A stretch of DNA of 64,000 bases from Candidatus Accumulibacter regalis (GCA_000585075.1 JEMY01000001.1:122011-186010); one strand, 5' to 3'; shown: positions 17,926 through 28,085, counted from the stretch's first letter. Notes: generated by a model from the sequence alone, not told the origin. Program-made: numbers and translations.

Positions 17926-19476
17926 TCACGAGGCGCCACGAAGCCGCTTCTTGTCCAGTTTCGCCTGGTACATCCGGCTGTCGGCCGCGCTTATCAGTTC
18001 GTCCGCCGTCGTGCCATTCTCCGGCGTGTAGAGGACGAGGCCGTAACTGAAAGCGATGGGAAAGGGCTTGCCTGCAGCGGCAGCCGTTTCCTGAAGGCAT
18101 TGCTCGGCTCTGTCGAGCAGGCGGCTTCCTTCGTCGAGATCGCAGTCATGCAGTAGCAGCAGGAACTCGTCCCCACCGAGTCGAACGGCGGCGTCACTGG
18201 CACGGATACTTTCGATCAACACCCTGGCGACGGTGCTGATCAGCCAGTCGCCTTCAGCGTGCCCGAAGTCGTCGTTGGTCGCCTTCAGCCCGTCGAGATC
18301 GACGAAACAGACCGCCAGCCGACCACCCTGTCGGTGCATTCTCGCCATCGATTTGTCCAGCATCATCATGCCGGTACGTCGATTCAGCAGCCCCGTCAGC
18401 TCGTCGAAGGTGGCATAGTGTTCGAGAGTCTGTTGTGCCCTTTTCAGCTCACTGATGCTGGTGATGCCGAGCACCATGACCGCCTGTCCCGAAAAGCTGA
18501 TTGCGTTAACCGACACCAGAGCCTCGAACACCTCACCAACGGCGTCGACGAGACGAACCTCGCACTCGTTGAGCGTCTCCCCCTGGCCGAGTTTGTCGAG
18601 GAATCGCTGATTGGCTTCGTCTCCGCCGGCCAGCAGGGGAGCCAAGTAGACGCCCGGTGTCGGGTCCGGTGGCAGTCCAAGTAGATTCATGGCTTTCTGA
18701 TTGGCGTGCAGGATGGTCAGCTTCTCGCCGAGCACCAGTAGGAATGCCGTCGGACTGGCCGAAAAAAGACGTTCCAGGTCTTCTTCGCGAGCGGCCAGCT
18801 CGGTCATGTCGCGCTGGATACGACGCGTGGCCGGCGCGCAGATGAACGCGGCCGAGAGAACCAGGACCAGCAGTGTCGTGCTCATCAAGGCGATTTCCAG
18901 CCACCGGGCGAAGACCACCTTCGCGTTCGCCTCGCGGTCGTAGAGGGTGACGATGGCGCTCATGCCCGCCAGGAAATCGGCCTCGTGCTGCCTGATGGTG
19001 TCGATATTGCGAGCCAGGGTGGCGACGCTTTCCGGCGCCGACAGAATCGCCCGGGCGGCAGCGGCGATGGCCTCATGGTGCGCGTGCAGCGGCCCAAACA
19101 GGTTTTCCACCGCTTCGCTGTTGCGCCCCGGCAAGCCCAGTTCGCTGTCGCCGCGCAACAATCCGGCGTGCGTACGTTCCCACAGGTTCAGCGCCTCCGC
19201 GAGCTGCCTGCGGTAACGGGTGTCCTCGCTGCCGGATTGGGCGGTCGAGATGTAATAGCTCAAGGCGGTGATTTTCTGGCTGAGCATGCGTTGCCGGCCG
19301 GCCATGTTGACCACGCGCGAGTCGTACTTCTGATCGGCCAGCACGAACTGCATCACCCCCTGCGCGGCGATCGTCAGCATGGCGATTACGGCTAGCGCCA
19401 TGGTGTACCGCTTGCGTAGCTGGCTGGCCGATAGCATTGCTGCGCTGCTGTTCAAGGCCTTGATACTCGGTGGCAT
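17926..19476 (-). CDS. Diguanylate cyclase with PilJ-type sensor and PAS domain
   Basis: The 516-residue protein makes cyclic di-GMP. An N-terminal helix (about 20-40) is followed by a periplasmic PilJ-like sensor with DSRVVNMAGRQRMLSQKI, a second helix near 190-210, a PAS domain (about 230-345) and a GGDEF domain. The active motif GGDEF is intact at 434-438. An RxxD inhibitory I-site (R425-D428) sits exactly five residues before it, so product feedback inhibition is likely. ATG 19476 was chosen; the frame is open further upstream, but that part is basic and low-complexity. The ligand is unknown. Confidence 0.92.
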   Translation of the reverse strand: MPPSIKALNSSAAMLSASQLRKRYTMALAVIAMLTIAAQGVMQFVLADQKYDSRVVNMAGRQRMLSQKITALSYYISTAQSGSEDTRYRRQLAEALNLWERTHAGLLRGDSELGLPGRNSEAVENLFGPLHAHHEAIAAAARAILSAPESVATLARNIDTIRQHEADFLAGMSAIVTLYDREANAKVVFARWLEIALMSTTLLVLVLSAAFICAPATRRIQRDMTELAAREEDLERLFSASPTAFLLVLGEKLTILHANQKAMNLLGLPPDPTPGVYLAPLLAGGDEANQRFLDKLGQGETLNECEVRLVDAVGEVFEALVSVNAISFSGQAVMVLGITSISELKRAQQTLEHYATFDELTGLLNRRTGMMMLDKSMARMHRQGGRLAVCFVDLDGLKATNDDFGHAEGDWLISTVARVLIESIRASDAAVRLGGDEFLLLLHDCDLDEGSRLLDRAEQCLQETAAAAGKPFPIAFSYGLVLYTPENGTTADELISAADSRMYQAKLDKKRLRGAS

Positions 19477-19783
19477 ACGCTTGACTCTCGCAAGTGCCGC
19501 TGGATTTTTTCTCCTGCCTCGGTGCCCTTGCCGGCGGAACGGGTAGCGCGGCATCGTAGCAGAGGATTGCTCGTTCGGGGGGCAGAGGCGACAGGGTGAG
19601 GCGACAGGGTGGGGCGACCGTGTTCGCCAGCTTCTGGCCAGCGACGCCGTCAAGGTCGCTGGAGAACTTGTCGTGTGAAATAATGACCAACGAGCGCTGA
19701 CCGGAACGGTCACGCCTGGCACCCACGCGGTGCCTCCTTATTGCCCATTCTTACCATCCCCTTCTCCAGGAAAAGGAATCAAC

Positions 19784-20287
19784 ATGACGAGCACAGTAAC
19801 TCTCGCTGGCAACCCGTTTCAGGTTAACGGGAATTTCCCGCAGAAGGGTCAGACGGCGCCCGCGTTCACGCTGGTCGGCAAGGATCTCGCCGATGTTTCG
19901 CTGAGCGCTTTTGCCGGTCAGAGGAAGGTCCTGAACATTTTTCCGAGCGTCGACACGCCAACCTGCGCAACGTCAGTGCGTACCTTCAACGAGAAGGCGA
20001 GCAATCTGGCCAACACCGTCGTGCTCTGCATCTCGGCCGACCTGCCTTTTGCCCTGAGTCGTTTCTGTGCTGCCGAGGGTCTCGAGTCGGTGGTGACCTT
20101 GTCGACCATGCGCGGTCGCGAGTTCCTCGAGGACTATGGCGTTGCCCTGAGCAACGGCCCGCTGGCCGGCCTCGCTGCGCGTGCGGTGATCGTCGTCGAC
20201 GGCGACGACCGGGTAATGCATAGCCAGCTGGTTGCCGAAATCAAGGACGAACCCGACTACGACGCTGCGCTGCGGGCGCTTGCCTGA
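19784..20287 (+). CDS. tpx: Thiol peroxidase Tpx (atypical 2-Cys peroxiredoxin)
   Basis: Tpx reduces lipid and organic hydroperoxides using thioredoxin. The 167-residue product has the peroxidatic Cys61 in the family motif [10 protein letters not shown] and the resolving Cys95 (RFC), with conserved R at the active site. ATG 19784 is supported by AGGAAAAGGA upstream. It stands alone, with its own upstream region, next to a divergent GGDEF gene and 52 bases before an iclR-type gene. Confidence 0.97.
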   Translation: MTSTVTLAGNPFQVNGNFPQKGQTAPAFTLVGKDLADVSLSAFAGQRKVLNIFPSVDTPTCATSVRTFNEKASNLANTVVLCISADLPFALSRFCAAEGLESVVTLSTMRGREFLEDYGVALSNGPLAGLAARAVIVVDGDDRVMHSQLVAEIKDEPDYDAALRALA

Positions 20288-20339
20288 GCCGCGCCTGGCG
20301 ACACCCGTCACCAGCCTCAACACCTGTCGAACAGCGCAA

Positions 20340-21197
20340 ATGGCTAGCCACGACGGCGCTGACGCGACTCAGCAGCGCCAGGGCATCCAGTCGATCGAGG
20401 TCGGCACGCGTCTGCTGCGTGCCCTGGCCGCCAGCCCGCGCTCGATGATGCTGCGCGACGTCGCTCGCAATGCCGGCATGCCGGCAGCCAAGGCACGTCG
20501 CTATCTGGTGAGTTTCATGCGCATGGGCCTGGTCGAGCAGGACGCCAATACCGGGCGTTACGACCTCGGCGAGTTTTCGCTGGAGCTGGGGTTGGCCAGC
20601 CTGGCGCGGCTGGACCCGGTGCGCCTGGCCGGACCGGTGCTCGACGATCTTTGCGAGCAGATCGGCGCCACCGTCGCGCTGGCCATGTGGGGCAATCACG
20701 GCGCCACCTGTGTGCGCTGGGTCGAAGCCGGCGGCGCGGTGACGGTCACCCTGCGCACCGGCGTCGTGCTGCCGCTGACGACCTCGGCGACCGGGCTGGC
20801 GTTTTCCGCCTTCTACCGTTCGCCTTACCTGAAGAAGATGCTCGACGCCGAGGTGCAGGCGACGGCCGAGGCTGCGGGCAAGACGCCGACCGAGGTGATG
20901 GCGGCACTGGCGCTGCAACTCGAAGACATCCGCCGGAACGGCATCTCACGGGCGGCGGGCAGCATGACGCCGGGGATCAACGGCGTCAGCGCACCGGTTT
21001 TCGGGCACACCGGGCGGATGGTTGCGGCAGTCACCGCGCTGGGCCTCGTCGGCAGTTTCGGCGTCGAGCCTGACAGCTCCATTGCCCAGGGCACGCGGGC
21101 GGCGGCGGCGACGCTTTCCCGGCGTCTCGGTTACGGCAGTAGCGATGGCGCGGCAGGAGAGCAAGCCGCGGCGCCTGTCGGCGCAGCACCATCGTAA
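20340..21197 (+). CDS. IclR family transcriptional regulator
   Basis: The 285-residue DNA-binding protein has an N-terminal winged helix-turn-helix (about residues 15-75, with LRDVARNAGMPAAKARRYL). An IclR effector domain follows (CVRWVE, then TGVVLPLTTSATGLAF). IclR proteins usually control aromatic or C2 carbon metabolism. No obvious target operon adjoins it, so its regulon is unknown. Its C-terminal tail is alanine-rich. The gene is followed 14 bases later by the small cysteine-cluster gene. Confidence 0.88.
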   Translation: MASHDGADATQQRQGIQSIEVGTRLLRALAASPRSMMLRDVARNAGMPAAKARRYLVSFMRMGLVEQDANTGRYDLGEFSLELGLASLARLDPVRLAGPVLDDLCEQIGATVALAMWGNHGATCVRWVEAGGAVTVTLRTGVVLPLTTSATGLAFSAFYRSPYLKKMLDAEVQATAEAAGKTPTEVMAALALQLEDIRRNGISRAAGSMTPGINGVSAPVFGHTGRMVAAVTALGLVGSFGVEPDSSIAQGTRAAAATLSRRLGYGSSDGAAGEQAAAPVGAAPS

Positions 21198-21211
21198 TCA
21201 AGGAGCGCTCG

Positions 21212-21478
21212 CTGTCTGCGCCTGGCAGCTGCCGCGCCGGTTGCGGGGCGTGCTGTATCGCGCCTTCGATCACCACGCCGATGCCCGGTCATCCGCGCGG
21301 CAAGCCGGCCGGCGAGCGCTGCGTCAATCTCGCCGACGATCTGCGCTGTCGCTTGTGGGGGCGGCCCGAGCGACCAGCGTTCTGCGCCGGGCTGCAGCCG
21401 GCCGGCGAGATGTGCGGTGACGACCGGCTGCAGGCGATCGCCTGGTTGTCGGCACTGGAGCAGGCAACTCGACCGTGA
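21212..21478 (+). CDS. yeiW: YeiW-like UPF0153/YkgJ cysteine-cluster protein with CTG start
   Basis: Read from the CTG at 21212 the product is 88 residues, with CRAGCGACCIAPSIT, then GKPAGERCVNL, RPERPAFCAGL and MCGD. This is the YkgJ/UPF0153 cluster of putative metal-binding cysteines, most like E. coli YeiW. The frame has no ATG, GTG or TTG before the cysteine cluster. AAGGAG at 21200-21205 sits six bases before the CTG. Starting at the internal ATG 21281 would delete the C-x3-CGACC core, so the CTG start is preferred. Function is unknown; a zinc or iron-sulfur role is only a family suggestion. Confidence 0.72.
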   Translation: MSAPGSCRAGCGACCIAPSITTPMPGHPRGKPAGERCVNLADDLRCRLWGRPERPAFCAGLQPAGEMCGDDRLQAIAWLSALEQATRP

Positions 21479-21512
21479 GTGCTAAAATGCGAGTTTTTGT
21501 CGAAGGCGCCAC

Positions 21513-22337
21513 GTGGACCCCTTGCTTCTGCTAAAAGCTCTGATTCTCGGTATCGTCGAAGGTCTCACCGAGTTTCTGCCGGTTTCGTCGACCGGCCACC
21601 TCATCCTTGCTGGCGCCCTGCTCGATTTCAACGACGAGCGTGGCAAGCTGTTCGAGATCGTCATCCAGTCCGGCGCCATGCTTGCCGTGTGCTGGGAGTT
21701 CCGCGCCAAGATCATGGAAGTGCTGCGCGGCCTGCCCAGTGATCGCGCCGCGCAGCGTTTCGCACTCAATGTGCTGGTCGCCTTCCTGCCGCTGGCGATC
21801 ATCGGCCTGCTTTTCGGCAAGACGATCAAGGCTTATCTGTTCAACGCGCCAGTGGTGGCGACGGCCTTCATCGTTGGCGGCCTGATCATTCTTTGGGCCG
21901 AACGCCGCGAGCATCGCATCCGCGTTGAGTCGATCGACGACCTGTCGCTGGCCGACGCGGCAAAACTTGGCTTTGCGCAGGCTCTGGCGCTGATTCCGGG
22001 GACGTCGCGCTCGGGAGCGACGATCATCGGCGGCCTGCTGTTCGGGTTGTCGCGCCGTGCAGCCACCGAGTTCTCCTTCTTCCTGGCCATGCCGACGCTG
22101 ATCGGGGCGAGCATCTACCAGCTGTACAAGGAGCGCGCGCTGCTCTCCGCCGACGATCTCGGGATGTGGGTGGTCGGCTTCGTCGCCGCTTTCATTTCCG
22201 CCTTCTGGGCCGTGCGCGGGTTGTTGCGCTATATCAGCACGCACGACTTCTCGATCTTCGCCTGGTACCGCATTGCCTTCGGGATCCTGATCCTCGTCAC
22301 CTGGCAGTACGATTTGATTGCCTGGGGAGAGCACTGA
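21513..22337 (+). CDS. uppP: Undecaprenyl-diphosphatase UppP/BacA
   Basis: UppP regenerates undecaprenyl phosphate, the lipid carrier for peptidoglycan and other wall polymers. The 274-residue integral membrane protein has both catalytic motifs: [15 protein letters not shown] at the N terminus and [10 protein letters not shown] in the middle. Start is GTG 21513. TAAAAT at 21483-21488 may be its -10. It begins a tightly packed run of six genes through mtgA. Confidence 0.96.
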   Translation: MDPLLLLKALILGIVEGLTEFLPVSSTGHLILAGALLDFNDERGKLFEIVIQSGAMLAVCWEFRAKIMEVLRGLPSDRAAQRFALNVLVAFLPLAIIGLLFGKTIKAYLFNAPVVATAFIVGGLIILWAERREHRIRVESIDDLSLADAAKLGFAQALALIPGTSRSGATIIGGLLFGLSRRAATEFSFFLAMPTLIGASIYQLYKERALLSADDLGMWVVGFVAAFISAFWAVRGLLRYISTHDFSIFAWYRIAFGILILVTWQYDLIAWGEH

Positions 22338-22338
22338 G

Positions 22339-22917
22339 TTGGCTGGCCCGCGCATCGTCTATCTACACGGCTTCCGCTCGTCGCCGGCGTCGTGGAAGGC
22401 GCGCCTGCTCGCCGAGTTCCTCGCCGCCGCCGGTCTCGGCGACCGTTTTTTCTGCCCCATGTTGTCGCACGTGCCGCGGGCCGCGATCGCCACCGTCGAA
22501 GCCTTGCTGGACAGCGATGAGGCGCCGACGACCCTGGTCGGCAGTTCGCTGGGTGGCTATTACGCGGCCTGGCTGGCCGAGCGGCGCGACCTGCAAGCGG
22601 TGTTGATCAACCCGGTGGTGATGGCCCCCTCCTTGCTCGAGGGGCTGCTCGGGGCGCACGTCAATGACTATAGCGGCTGCCGCTTCGAGTTTGGCGCCGA
22701 ACACGGCGAACAGCTGCTGGCGCTGGACACGCCGCTGATCACGCCGTCGCGTTACCTGCTTCTGGTCGAGACCGGCGATGAGGTGCTCGATTACCGGAGG
22801 GCCGTCGCACGCTATGCCGGCTGTCGACAGTTGATCGTCGAAGGCGGCAATCACAGCTTCACCCGCTTTCCTGACTTCGTGCCGCAAATCATTGAATTCT
22901 GTGGGTTACAATCGTAG
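22339..22917 (+). CDS. yqiA: YqiA/YcfP family alpha/beta-hydrolase esterase
   Basis: The 192-residue alpha/beta hydrolase has the nucleophile elbow GSSLGG (G-x-S-x-G), the early YLHGFRSSP oxyanion region, and a late GGNHSF catalytic histidine. The family hydrolyses short acyl esters; the natural substrate is unknown. TTG 22339, one base after the uppP stop, has GGGGAGA about nine bases upstream and is preferred to an in-frame TTG at 22318 inside uppP. Confidence 0.87.
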   Translation: MAGPRIVYLHGFRSSPASWKARLLAEFLAAAGLGDRFFCPMLSHVPRAAIATVEALLDSDEAPTTLVGSSLGGYYAAWLAERRDLQAVLINPVVMAPSLLEGLLGAHVNDYSGCRFEFGAEHGEQLLALDTPLITPSRYLLLVETGDEVLDYRRAVARYAGCRQLIVEGGNHSFTRFPDFVPQIIEFCGLQS

Positions 22918-22919
22918 CG

Positions 22920-24839
22920 ATGCACGTTCTATACGAAGAAGACGGCGCCTTCCGGACGGCCAGCATTCTGGCCGACAACGACACCTCGTTACAGGTCGAG
23001 ACGGCTTCCGGGAAGCGAAGCAAGATCAAGACGACCAGCGTTCTGCTGCGCTACAGCGAACCGGCGCCAACGCTCCTGCTCGATGAGGCCGAGGCGCTCG
23101 CTGCCGGAATGGAGCACGAGTTTCTCTGGGAGTGTCTGGGCGACGGCGAGTTTTCCTTTGCTGATTTTGCCAACGAGTACTTTGGCCACGCGGCCAGTGC
23201 GGTTGAGGCAGCGGCCTTGCTGCTGGCCCTGCATTCGGCGCCGATCTATTTTCATCGCAAGGGCAAGGGGCGCTTCCGCAAGGCTCCGGCCGACATTCTC
23301 CAGGCCGCTCTCGCCGGCCTCGAAAAGAAGCGTCAGCAGGCGCTGAGCATAGGGCGCATGGTCGCTGAACTGAAGGCCTTCACGCTTCCACCAGAGTTCA
23401 CGCCGATTCTCAGCCAGTTGCTTTACAAGCCCGATCGCAACCGCAGCGAGACCAAGGCGCTCGAAGCGGCGTGTAGCGAAAGCGGTCTGTCGGCGCCGCA
23501 TCTGTTGCACAGGTGTGGCGCCATCCGCTCGGCTCACGACTATCACTTGCAGCGTTTTCTGCTCGAGTACTTCCCGCAGGGGACCGGTTTTGCCGCCTGT
23601 GCCGCGCCCCCCTTGCCGAGCGGTCTGCCGCGCGCCGACGTGCGCGCTTTCTCGATCGACGACGCGGCGACCACCGAGATCGACGATGCGTTTTCGCTAC
23701 AGGCGCTGCCCGGACTCGGCTGGCGGGTCGGCATTCATATCGCCGCGCCGTCGCTGGGCATTGCACCAGGATCACCGCTCGACGCGATTGCGCGCGACCG
23801 CCTGTCGACGGTTTATCTCCCGGGCAGAAAGATCACCATGCTCCCGGAAAATGTGGTCGAGGGCTTTACGCTGTGCGCCGGGCGCGACTGTGCCGCCATT
23901 TCACTGTATCTGACGCTGACTCCCGAGTTCGAGATCACCGCCTGTGAGTCGCGCGTCGAGATCGTCCCGGTGGTGGCCAATCTGCGCCACCACGACCTCG
24001 AACCCCTGTTCAACGAGGGCACCATAGCTGCCGGCCTTGCGGAGTTCGCTTTTCGTGACGAACTGATGACCCTGTGGCAACTGGCCAATGCTTGCGAAGG
24101 CCGACGCGGCAAGCCCTCGGCGACGCAGACTCATCTCGACTACAACTTTCGCATCCAGGGTGACCTCGAAGACGCCGACGCGTGTCGCGTCGAGATCAGT
24201 GCTCGCCGGCGCGGCAGCCCGCTCGACAAGCTGGTCGCCGAAATGATGATCGTCGCCAATAGTACCTGGGGTGGTCTGCTCGCCAACAAGGGGGTAACCG
24301 CGATCTATCGCATCCAGACGCCCGGCGGAAAGGTGCGCATGAGTACCTCGCCGCAGGCGCACGAGGGTCTTGGCGTGAAGCAGTATGCGTGGTCGACGTC
24401 GCCATTGCGGCGCTACGTCGACCTGATCAATCAGTGGCAGCTGGTGGCCTATCTGAACGGCGATACACCGCCCTTCGCCGCGCGCTCGGACGATCTGTTC
24501 GCCGCGCTGCGCGATTTCGACTTGACTTACGGCGCCTACGCCGACTTCCAGCGCAACATGGAACGCTATTGGTGCCTGCGCTGGTTGCTGCAGCATGGCG
24601 TGGAAACGATCAAGGCGACGATCATCGGTCGCGAGAACCTGGCCCGGCTCGAGCAGCTGCCGCTGGTCCAGCGCATTCCGTCGGCACCGGAACTCAAGCC
24701 CGCTCAGGAGATTCTGTTGCGGATCGAGTCGATCGACTTGCTGACCCTCGAACTCGATTGTCGCTATGTCGAAACGCTGCTCCCCGCGGCAGCTGCGATC
24801 GAGGGCGCCGACGACGGACTGCTGGAGGCGATCGATTGA
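22920..24839 (+). CDS. RNase II-family exoribonuclease (RNB domain)
   Basis: The 639-residue protein has an N-terminal helical and winged region, then an RNB catalytic domain. Its metal-binding acidic cluster is DDAATTEIDDAF (D247, D248, D255, D256). Further conserved blocks are LPGRKITMLPENVVE and KQYAWSTSPLRRYVDLINQ. The C-terminal S1-type RNA-binding part is short or degenerate. It is expected to degrade RNA 3'-to-5'. The ATG is two bases after the yqiA stop, so the two are translationally linked. Whether it equals RNase II or RNase R in role is uncertain; no separate symbol is given. Confidence 0.9.
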   Translation: MHVLYEEDGAFRTASILADNDTSLQVETASGKRSKIKTTSVLLRYSEPAPTLLLDEAEALAAGMEHEFLWECLGDGEFSFADFANEYFGHAASAVEAAALLLALHSAPIYFHRKGKGRFRKAPADILQAALAGLEKKRQQALSIGRMVAELKAFTLPPEFTPILSQLLYKPDRNRSETKALEAACSESGLSAPHLLHRCGAIRSAHDYHLQRFLLEYFPQGTGFAACAAPPLPSGLPRADVRAFSIDDAATTEIDDAFSLQALPGLGWRVGIHIAAPSLGIAPGSPLDAIARDRLSTVYLPGRKITMLPENVVEGFTLCAGRDCAAISLYLTLTPEFEITACESRVEIVPVVANLRHHDLEPLFNEGTIAAGLAEFAFRDELMTLWQLANACEGRRGKPSATQTHLDYNFRIQGDLEDADACRVEISARRRGSPLDKLVAEMMIVANSTWGGLLANKGVTAIYRIQTPGGKVRMSTSPQAHEGLGVKQYAWSTSPLRRYVDLINQWQLVAYLNGDTPPFAARSDDLFAALRDFDLTYGAYADFQRNMERYWCLRWLLQHGVETIKATIIGRENLARLEQLPLVQRIPSAPELKPAQEILLRIESIDLLTLELDCRYVETLLPAAAAIEGADDGLLEAID

Positions 24840-24840
24840 G

Positions 24841-25728
24841 GTGAACGCCGTGCTCCGCGACCGCTATCGATCGCCGCTGGCGGCACGCCGTCTGTGGCTG
24901 GCCATGGCGATCTCCTTGCTGCTGCATGGCGTGCTGCTGGCAGTGCATTTCAGCTTTCCGGATGCTTCGCGAGCGTTTCAGGAGCAGGCGCTGGACATCA
25001 TTCTGGTCAATAGTCGCTCACCGCGGAAGCCGGCCGAAGCGCAGGTGCTGGCGCAAACCAATCTCGACGGGGGCGGCAACACCGAGCAGGAGCATCGCGC
25101 GACGACGCCCTTGCCGCCGGCACCCCGCCATCAGGATGGCGACGACCTCGAACACTCGCAACGACGCGTCCAGGAACTCGAAGCGCACCAGCAACGGCTG
25201 GCCGCAAGAGCGCGTAGTCGGACGGTGGTCGCCGCCAAACCGGACAAGGAAGAGCAGCCGACGCCGACACCGGAACCCGCTATCAGCGGCCGCGATCTGG
25301 CGCATAGCGCGCTGGCCATGGCCCGTCTCGAGGGGGCGATCGACAAGGAGCTCAACGAGTACAACCAGCGGCCACGCAAGAAGTTCATCGGCACGCGGGC
25401 CACCGAATATCGTTTCGCGCAGTACATCGAGGCCTGGCGGAGCAAGGTCGAGCGCGTCGGTACGCTCAATTACCCCGATGCGGCGAGAGGCAAGCTCTAC
25501 GGCACGCTGGTCATGACCGTCAGCATCAAGAGCGACGGCAGCCTCGCCGGAATAGAAATCAATCGCTCGTCAGGTCACCGGATTCTTGACGACGCCGCCC
25601 GCCGCATCGTCACCATGGCCGCGCCGTACGGCGACTTCCCGCCCGCCATCCAGCACGATACGGATATTCTGGTGTTCACCCGCAGCCTGCGTTTCACCCA
25701 GAGCGACAGTCTCGAGAGCAAGAAATAG
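24841..25728 (+). CDS. TonB-like energy transducer / TonB C-terminal domain protein
   Basis: The 295-residue protein has one N-terminal membrane anchor ([20 protein letters not shown]). A proline-, glutamine- and charge-rich periplasmic linker (about 75-160) follows, then a TonB C-terminal fold ([19 protein letters not shown] with a conserved DAARRIV). Start GTG 24841 is two bases after the RNase gene stop. It could energise outer-membrane receptors, but no ExbB/ExbD or receptor is adjacent. A structural role, as in TolA-like proteins, is also possible. Confidence 0.8.
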   Translation: MNAVLRDRYRSPLAARRLWLAMAISLLLHGVLLAVHFSFPDASRAFQEQALDIILVNSRSPRKPAEAQVLAQTNLDGGGNTEQEHRATTPLPPAPRHQDGDDLEHSQRRVQELEAHQQRLAARARSRTVVAAKPDKEEQPTPTPEPAISGRDLAHSALAMARLEGAIDKELNEYNQRPRKKFIGTRATEYRFAQYIEAWRSKVERVGTLNYPDAARGKLYGTLVMTVSIKSDGSLAGIEINRSSGHRILDDAARRIVTMAAPYGDFPPAIQHDTDILVFTRSLRFTQSDSLESKK

Positions 25729-25735
25729 GGCCAGG

Positions 25736-26587
25736 ATGAGCGACCGCTACTGCGTTTTCGGCAATCCCGTCGGCCACAGCAAGTCGCCGCTGATTCACGC
25801 GGCCTTTGCGGCGCAGTGCGGGCAGGACCTGAGCTACGAGGCGCTGCTGGTGCCGCTCGACGGTTTCGCCGCCAGCGTGCGCGCTTTTGTCGCCGCCGAC
25901 GGACATGGCGCCAATGTCACCGTGCCTTTCAAGGAAGAGGCTTTTCACCTGGCGGACCGGCTGACCGTTCGCGCCGAGCTCGCGGCGGCGGTCAACACGC
26001 TGCGTTTCGACGGCGCCGAGATTCTTGGCGACAATACCGACGGCGCCGGCCTGCTGCGCGACTTGAGCGTCAACCTGGCGTATTCGCTCGCCGGCAAACG
26101 TGTCCTGCTGCTCGGCGCCGGTGGCGCCGCGCGCGGCGTCATCGCGCCTTTGCTCGACCACCGGCCGGGGCTCCTGGTGATCGCCAACCGCAACGTCGCG
26201 CGGGCGCAGGATCTGGCGCAGCGTTTCACGACGCTCGCCGGCGGTCTCGTCCCGCGCGCTTGCGGCTACCCGGAACTCGCCGGGCAATCGTTCGATCTGG
26301 TGATCAACGCCACCTCGGCAAGCCTCGCCGGCGCGCTGCCACCGCTGCCCGTGGCGGCCGGTTGTTTTGCCCCCGCCAGCCTGGCCTACGACATGATGTA
26401 TGGCCAAGGCGACACGCCCTTCCTGGCCCTGGCCAGGGCACAGGGCGCGGCGCGACTCGCCGACGGCCTGGGCATGCTCGTCGAGCAGGCCGCCGAGGCC
26501 TTCCATCTCTGGCGTGGCGTCCGCCCCGACAGCGCGCCGGTGATTGCCGCGCTACGGGCGAGGAGCGGGCCGGGGCGCGACGGATGA
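25736..26587 (+). CDS. aroE: Shikimate 5-dehydrogenase
   Basis: AroE reduces 3-dehydroshikimate with NADPH in aromatic amino-acid synthesis. The 283-residue product has the shikimate-binding NPVGHSKSP, the catalytic Lys66 (NVTVPFK) and Asp102 (GDNTDGAG), and the nucleotide loop GAGGAARG followed by NR. ATG 25736 follows a CCAGG. Its stop overlaps the mtgA start (ATGA), a coupling seen in several betaproteobacteria. Confidence 0.97.
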   Translation: MSDRYCVFGNPVGHSKSPLIHAAFAAQCGQDLSYEALLVPLDGFAASVRAFVAADGHGANVTVPFKEEAFHLADRLTVRAELAAAVNTLRFDGAEILGDNTDGAGLLRDLSVNLAYSLAGKRVLLLGAGGAARGVIAPLLDHRPGLLVIANRNVARAQDLAQRFTTLAGGLVPRACGYPELAGQSFDLVINATSASLAGALPPLPVAAGCFAPASLAYDMMYGQGDTPFLALARAQGAARLADGLGMLVEQAAEAFHLWRGVRPDSAPVIAALRARSGPGRDG

Positions 26588-27279
26588 TCGCTCCCGGCGT
26601 CTGGCTGAAGCGGCTTCTGCTCGCCGTCATCGGCCTGCTCCTGCTCTATCAGTTCTGGCTTTTCGGCTGGGTGCTGTGGTGGAACTGGGTCAATCCCGAA
26701 AGCACGCGTTTCATGGACATTCGCCTCGCCGAGTTGCGCGTTGCGGAGCCACAGGCACGGCTGCAGCAGCGCTGGATCGGCTATGGGCAGATCTCGCCCA
26801 ACCTCAAGCGCGCCATCGTCGCCGCCGAGGACGGCAAGTTCCTCGACCACGAAGGCTTCGACTGGGAAGGCATCCAGAACGCGATCGAGAAGAACCAGAA
26901 GAAAGGCCGCGTCGTTGCCGGCGGCTCGACGATCTCGCAGCAGCTGGCCAAGAATCTTTTCCTGAGCCCGGCCAAGACCCCCTTGCGCAAGGCCGAAGAG
27001 GCGGTCATCACGCTGATGCTGGAGGCCGTCTGGAGCAAGCGGCGCATCCTGGAGGTGTACCTCAACGTCATCGAGTGGGGCAGCGGCGTCTTCGGTGCCG
27101 AAGCCGCTGCCCGCCACTATTTCGGCATCGCGGCGAGCCAGCTGTCGGCCGAACAGGCGGCACGCCTGGCGGCCATGGTTCCCCGGCCGCGCTTCTACGA
27201 CCGCAACCGCAACGCCCCGGCGCTGGCCGCGAAGAGCGAGGTCATCCTGGCGCGCATGCGTTCGGCCGCAGTTCCCTGA
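26584..27279 (+). CDS. mtgA: Monofunctional biosynthetic peptidoglycan transglycosylase
   Basis: MtgA polymerises glycan strands from lipid II at the inner membrane. The 231-residue protein has one N-terminal membrane helix (about 8-32). The GT51 motifs follow: [15 protein letters not shown] with catalytic Glu82, [15 protein letters not shown], and [15 protein letters not shown]. Length is normal. It overlaps aroE by four bases and ends the uppP-to-mtgA run. Confidence 0.97.
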   Translation: MIAPGVWLKRLLLAVIGLLLLYQFWLFGWVLWWNWVNPESTRFMDIRLAELRVAEPQARLQQRWIGYGQISPNLKRAIVAAEDGKFLDHEGFDWEGIQNAIEKNQKKGRVVAGGSTISQQLAKNLFLSPAKTPLRKAEEAVITLMLEAVWSKRRILEVYLNVIEWGSGVFGAEAAARHYFGIAASQLSAEQAARLAAMVPRPRFYDRNRNAPALAAKSEVILARMRSAAVP

Positions 27280-27418
27280 GCGGGCGCCTCCTTCCCTTCG
27301 CTCTAGCGGGCGGCAGCCGGCGGCGGATGGCGACCATTCGCCAATCCTGGGATACTATCGAGCTACGGTCCACGCCGCGCGAGTCCTTTTCCGGCAACCC
27401 ATGAAGGAGTGACTACCG

Positions 27419-27949
27419 ATGAAGTTTCGCACCCTGTTTCTGCTGCTCATCCTCGCCGCCACGGCGGGCTTTTCCGCGCTCAACTGGGACGCGTTCATTA
27501 CCCCGACGACCCTGTCTCTGGGCGTGACCGACGTGCAGGCGCCGATCGGGGTGATCATGCTGGGTGTGGTCAGCGTGCTGACCGCGTATTTTCTGCTCTT
27601 CGTGATCTACGTGCAGGCGTCGGCGCTCTTCGATTCCCGTCGCCATGCGCAGGAGTTGAAAGCGAACCAGGAACTCGCCGATCGGGCCGAGGCCTCTCGG
27701 TTCACCGATTTGCGGGGGTTCATCACCACCGAGTTGCAGGCAATGGCCAGGCAGAACGCGAGCAACGCCGCGTCGGGCGGCACTGACCCGGCACTTCTGG
27801 CCCGGCTCGATCGCGTCGAGACCGAGCTGTTGTCGGCGGTCGAGCAGTCGGGGAACAACATCGTCACTGCGCTTGCCGGAATCGAAGACCGCCTGACCCG
27901 GTCGGCGGACGGTGGACTGCCGGTGGTCGCTGCACAAGGTCGCTTCTGA
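27419..27949 (+). CDS. Small LapA-like inner-membrane protein with cytoplasmic coiled region
   Basis: The 176-residue protein has two hydrophobic helices (about 4-22 and 42-66) separated by a short loop, as in LapA/DUF1049 proteins. A charged, probably coiled-coil tail of about 110 residues follows. LapA helps assemble the lipopolysaccharide export machinery in E. coli. The resemblance here is in layout more than in clear motifs, so the function is tentative. ATG 27419 has AAGGAG nine bases upstream. It ends at a strong terminator. Confidence 0.6.
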   Translation: MKFRTLFLLLILAATAGFSALNWDAFITPTTLSLGVTDVQAPIGVIMLGVVSVLTAYFLLFVIYVQASALFDSRRHAQELKANQELADRAEASRFTDLRGFITTELQAMARQNASNAASGGTDPALLARLDRVETELLSAVEQSGNNIVTALAGIEDRLTRSADGGLPVVAAQGRF

Positions 27950-28061
27950 CTTTTCCGAATGCCGCTGACGCGCTTGACGGCATTGCTGCCGGGGGGCGAA
28001 GTGCCTTCCCTGCCTGAGTGCCGCCGACCGGCGGCGCATGCCCGGCGAGGGGCCGAAAAAA

Positions 28062-28085
28062 AGCCCGCGCTCGGCGGGCTTTTTC
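28062..28085. terminator. Bidirectional intrinsic terminator
   Basis: A seven-base-pair stem AGCCCGC/GCGGGCT with a five-base loop is followed by TTTT on the plus strand and preceded by a run of A (28056-28062). It can therefore stop both the lapA-like gene (plus) and rhlE (minus), which converge here. Confidence 0.9.
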
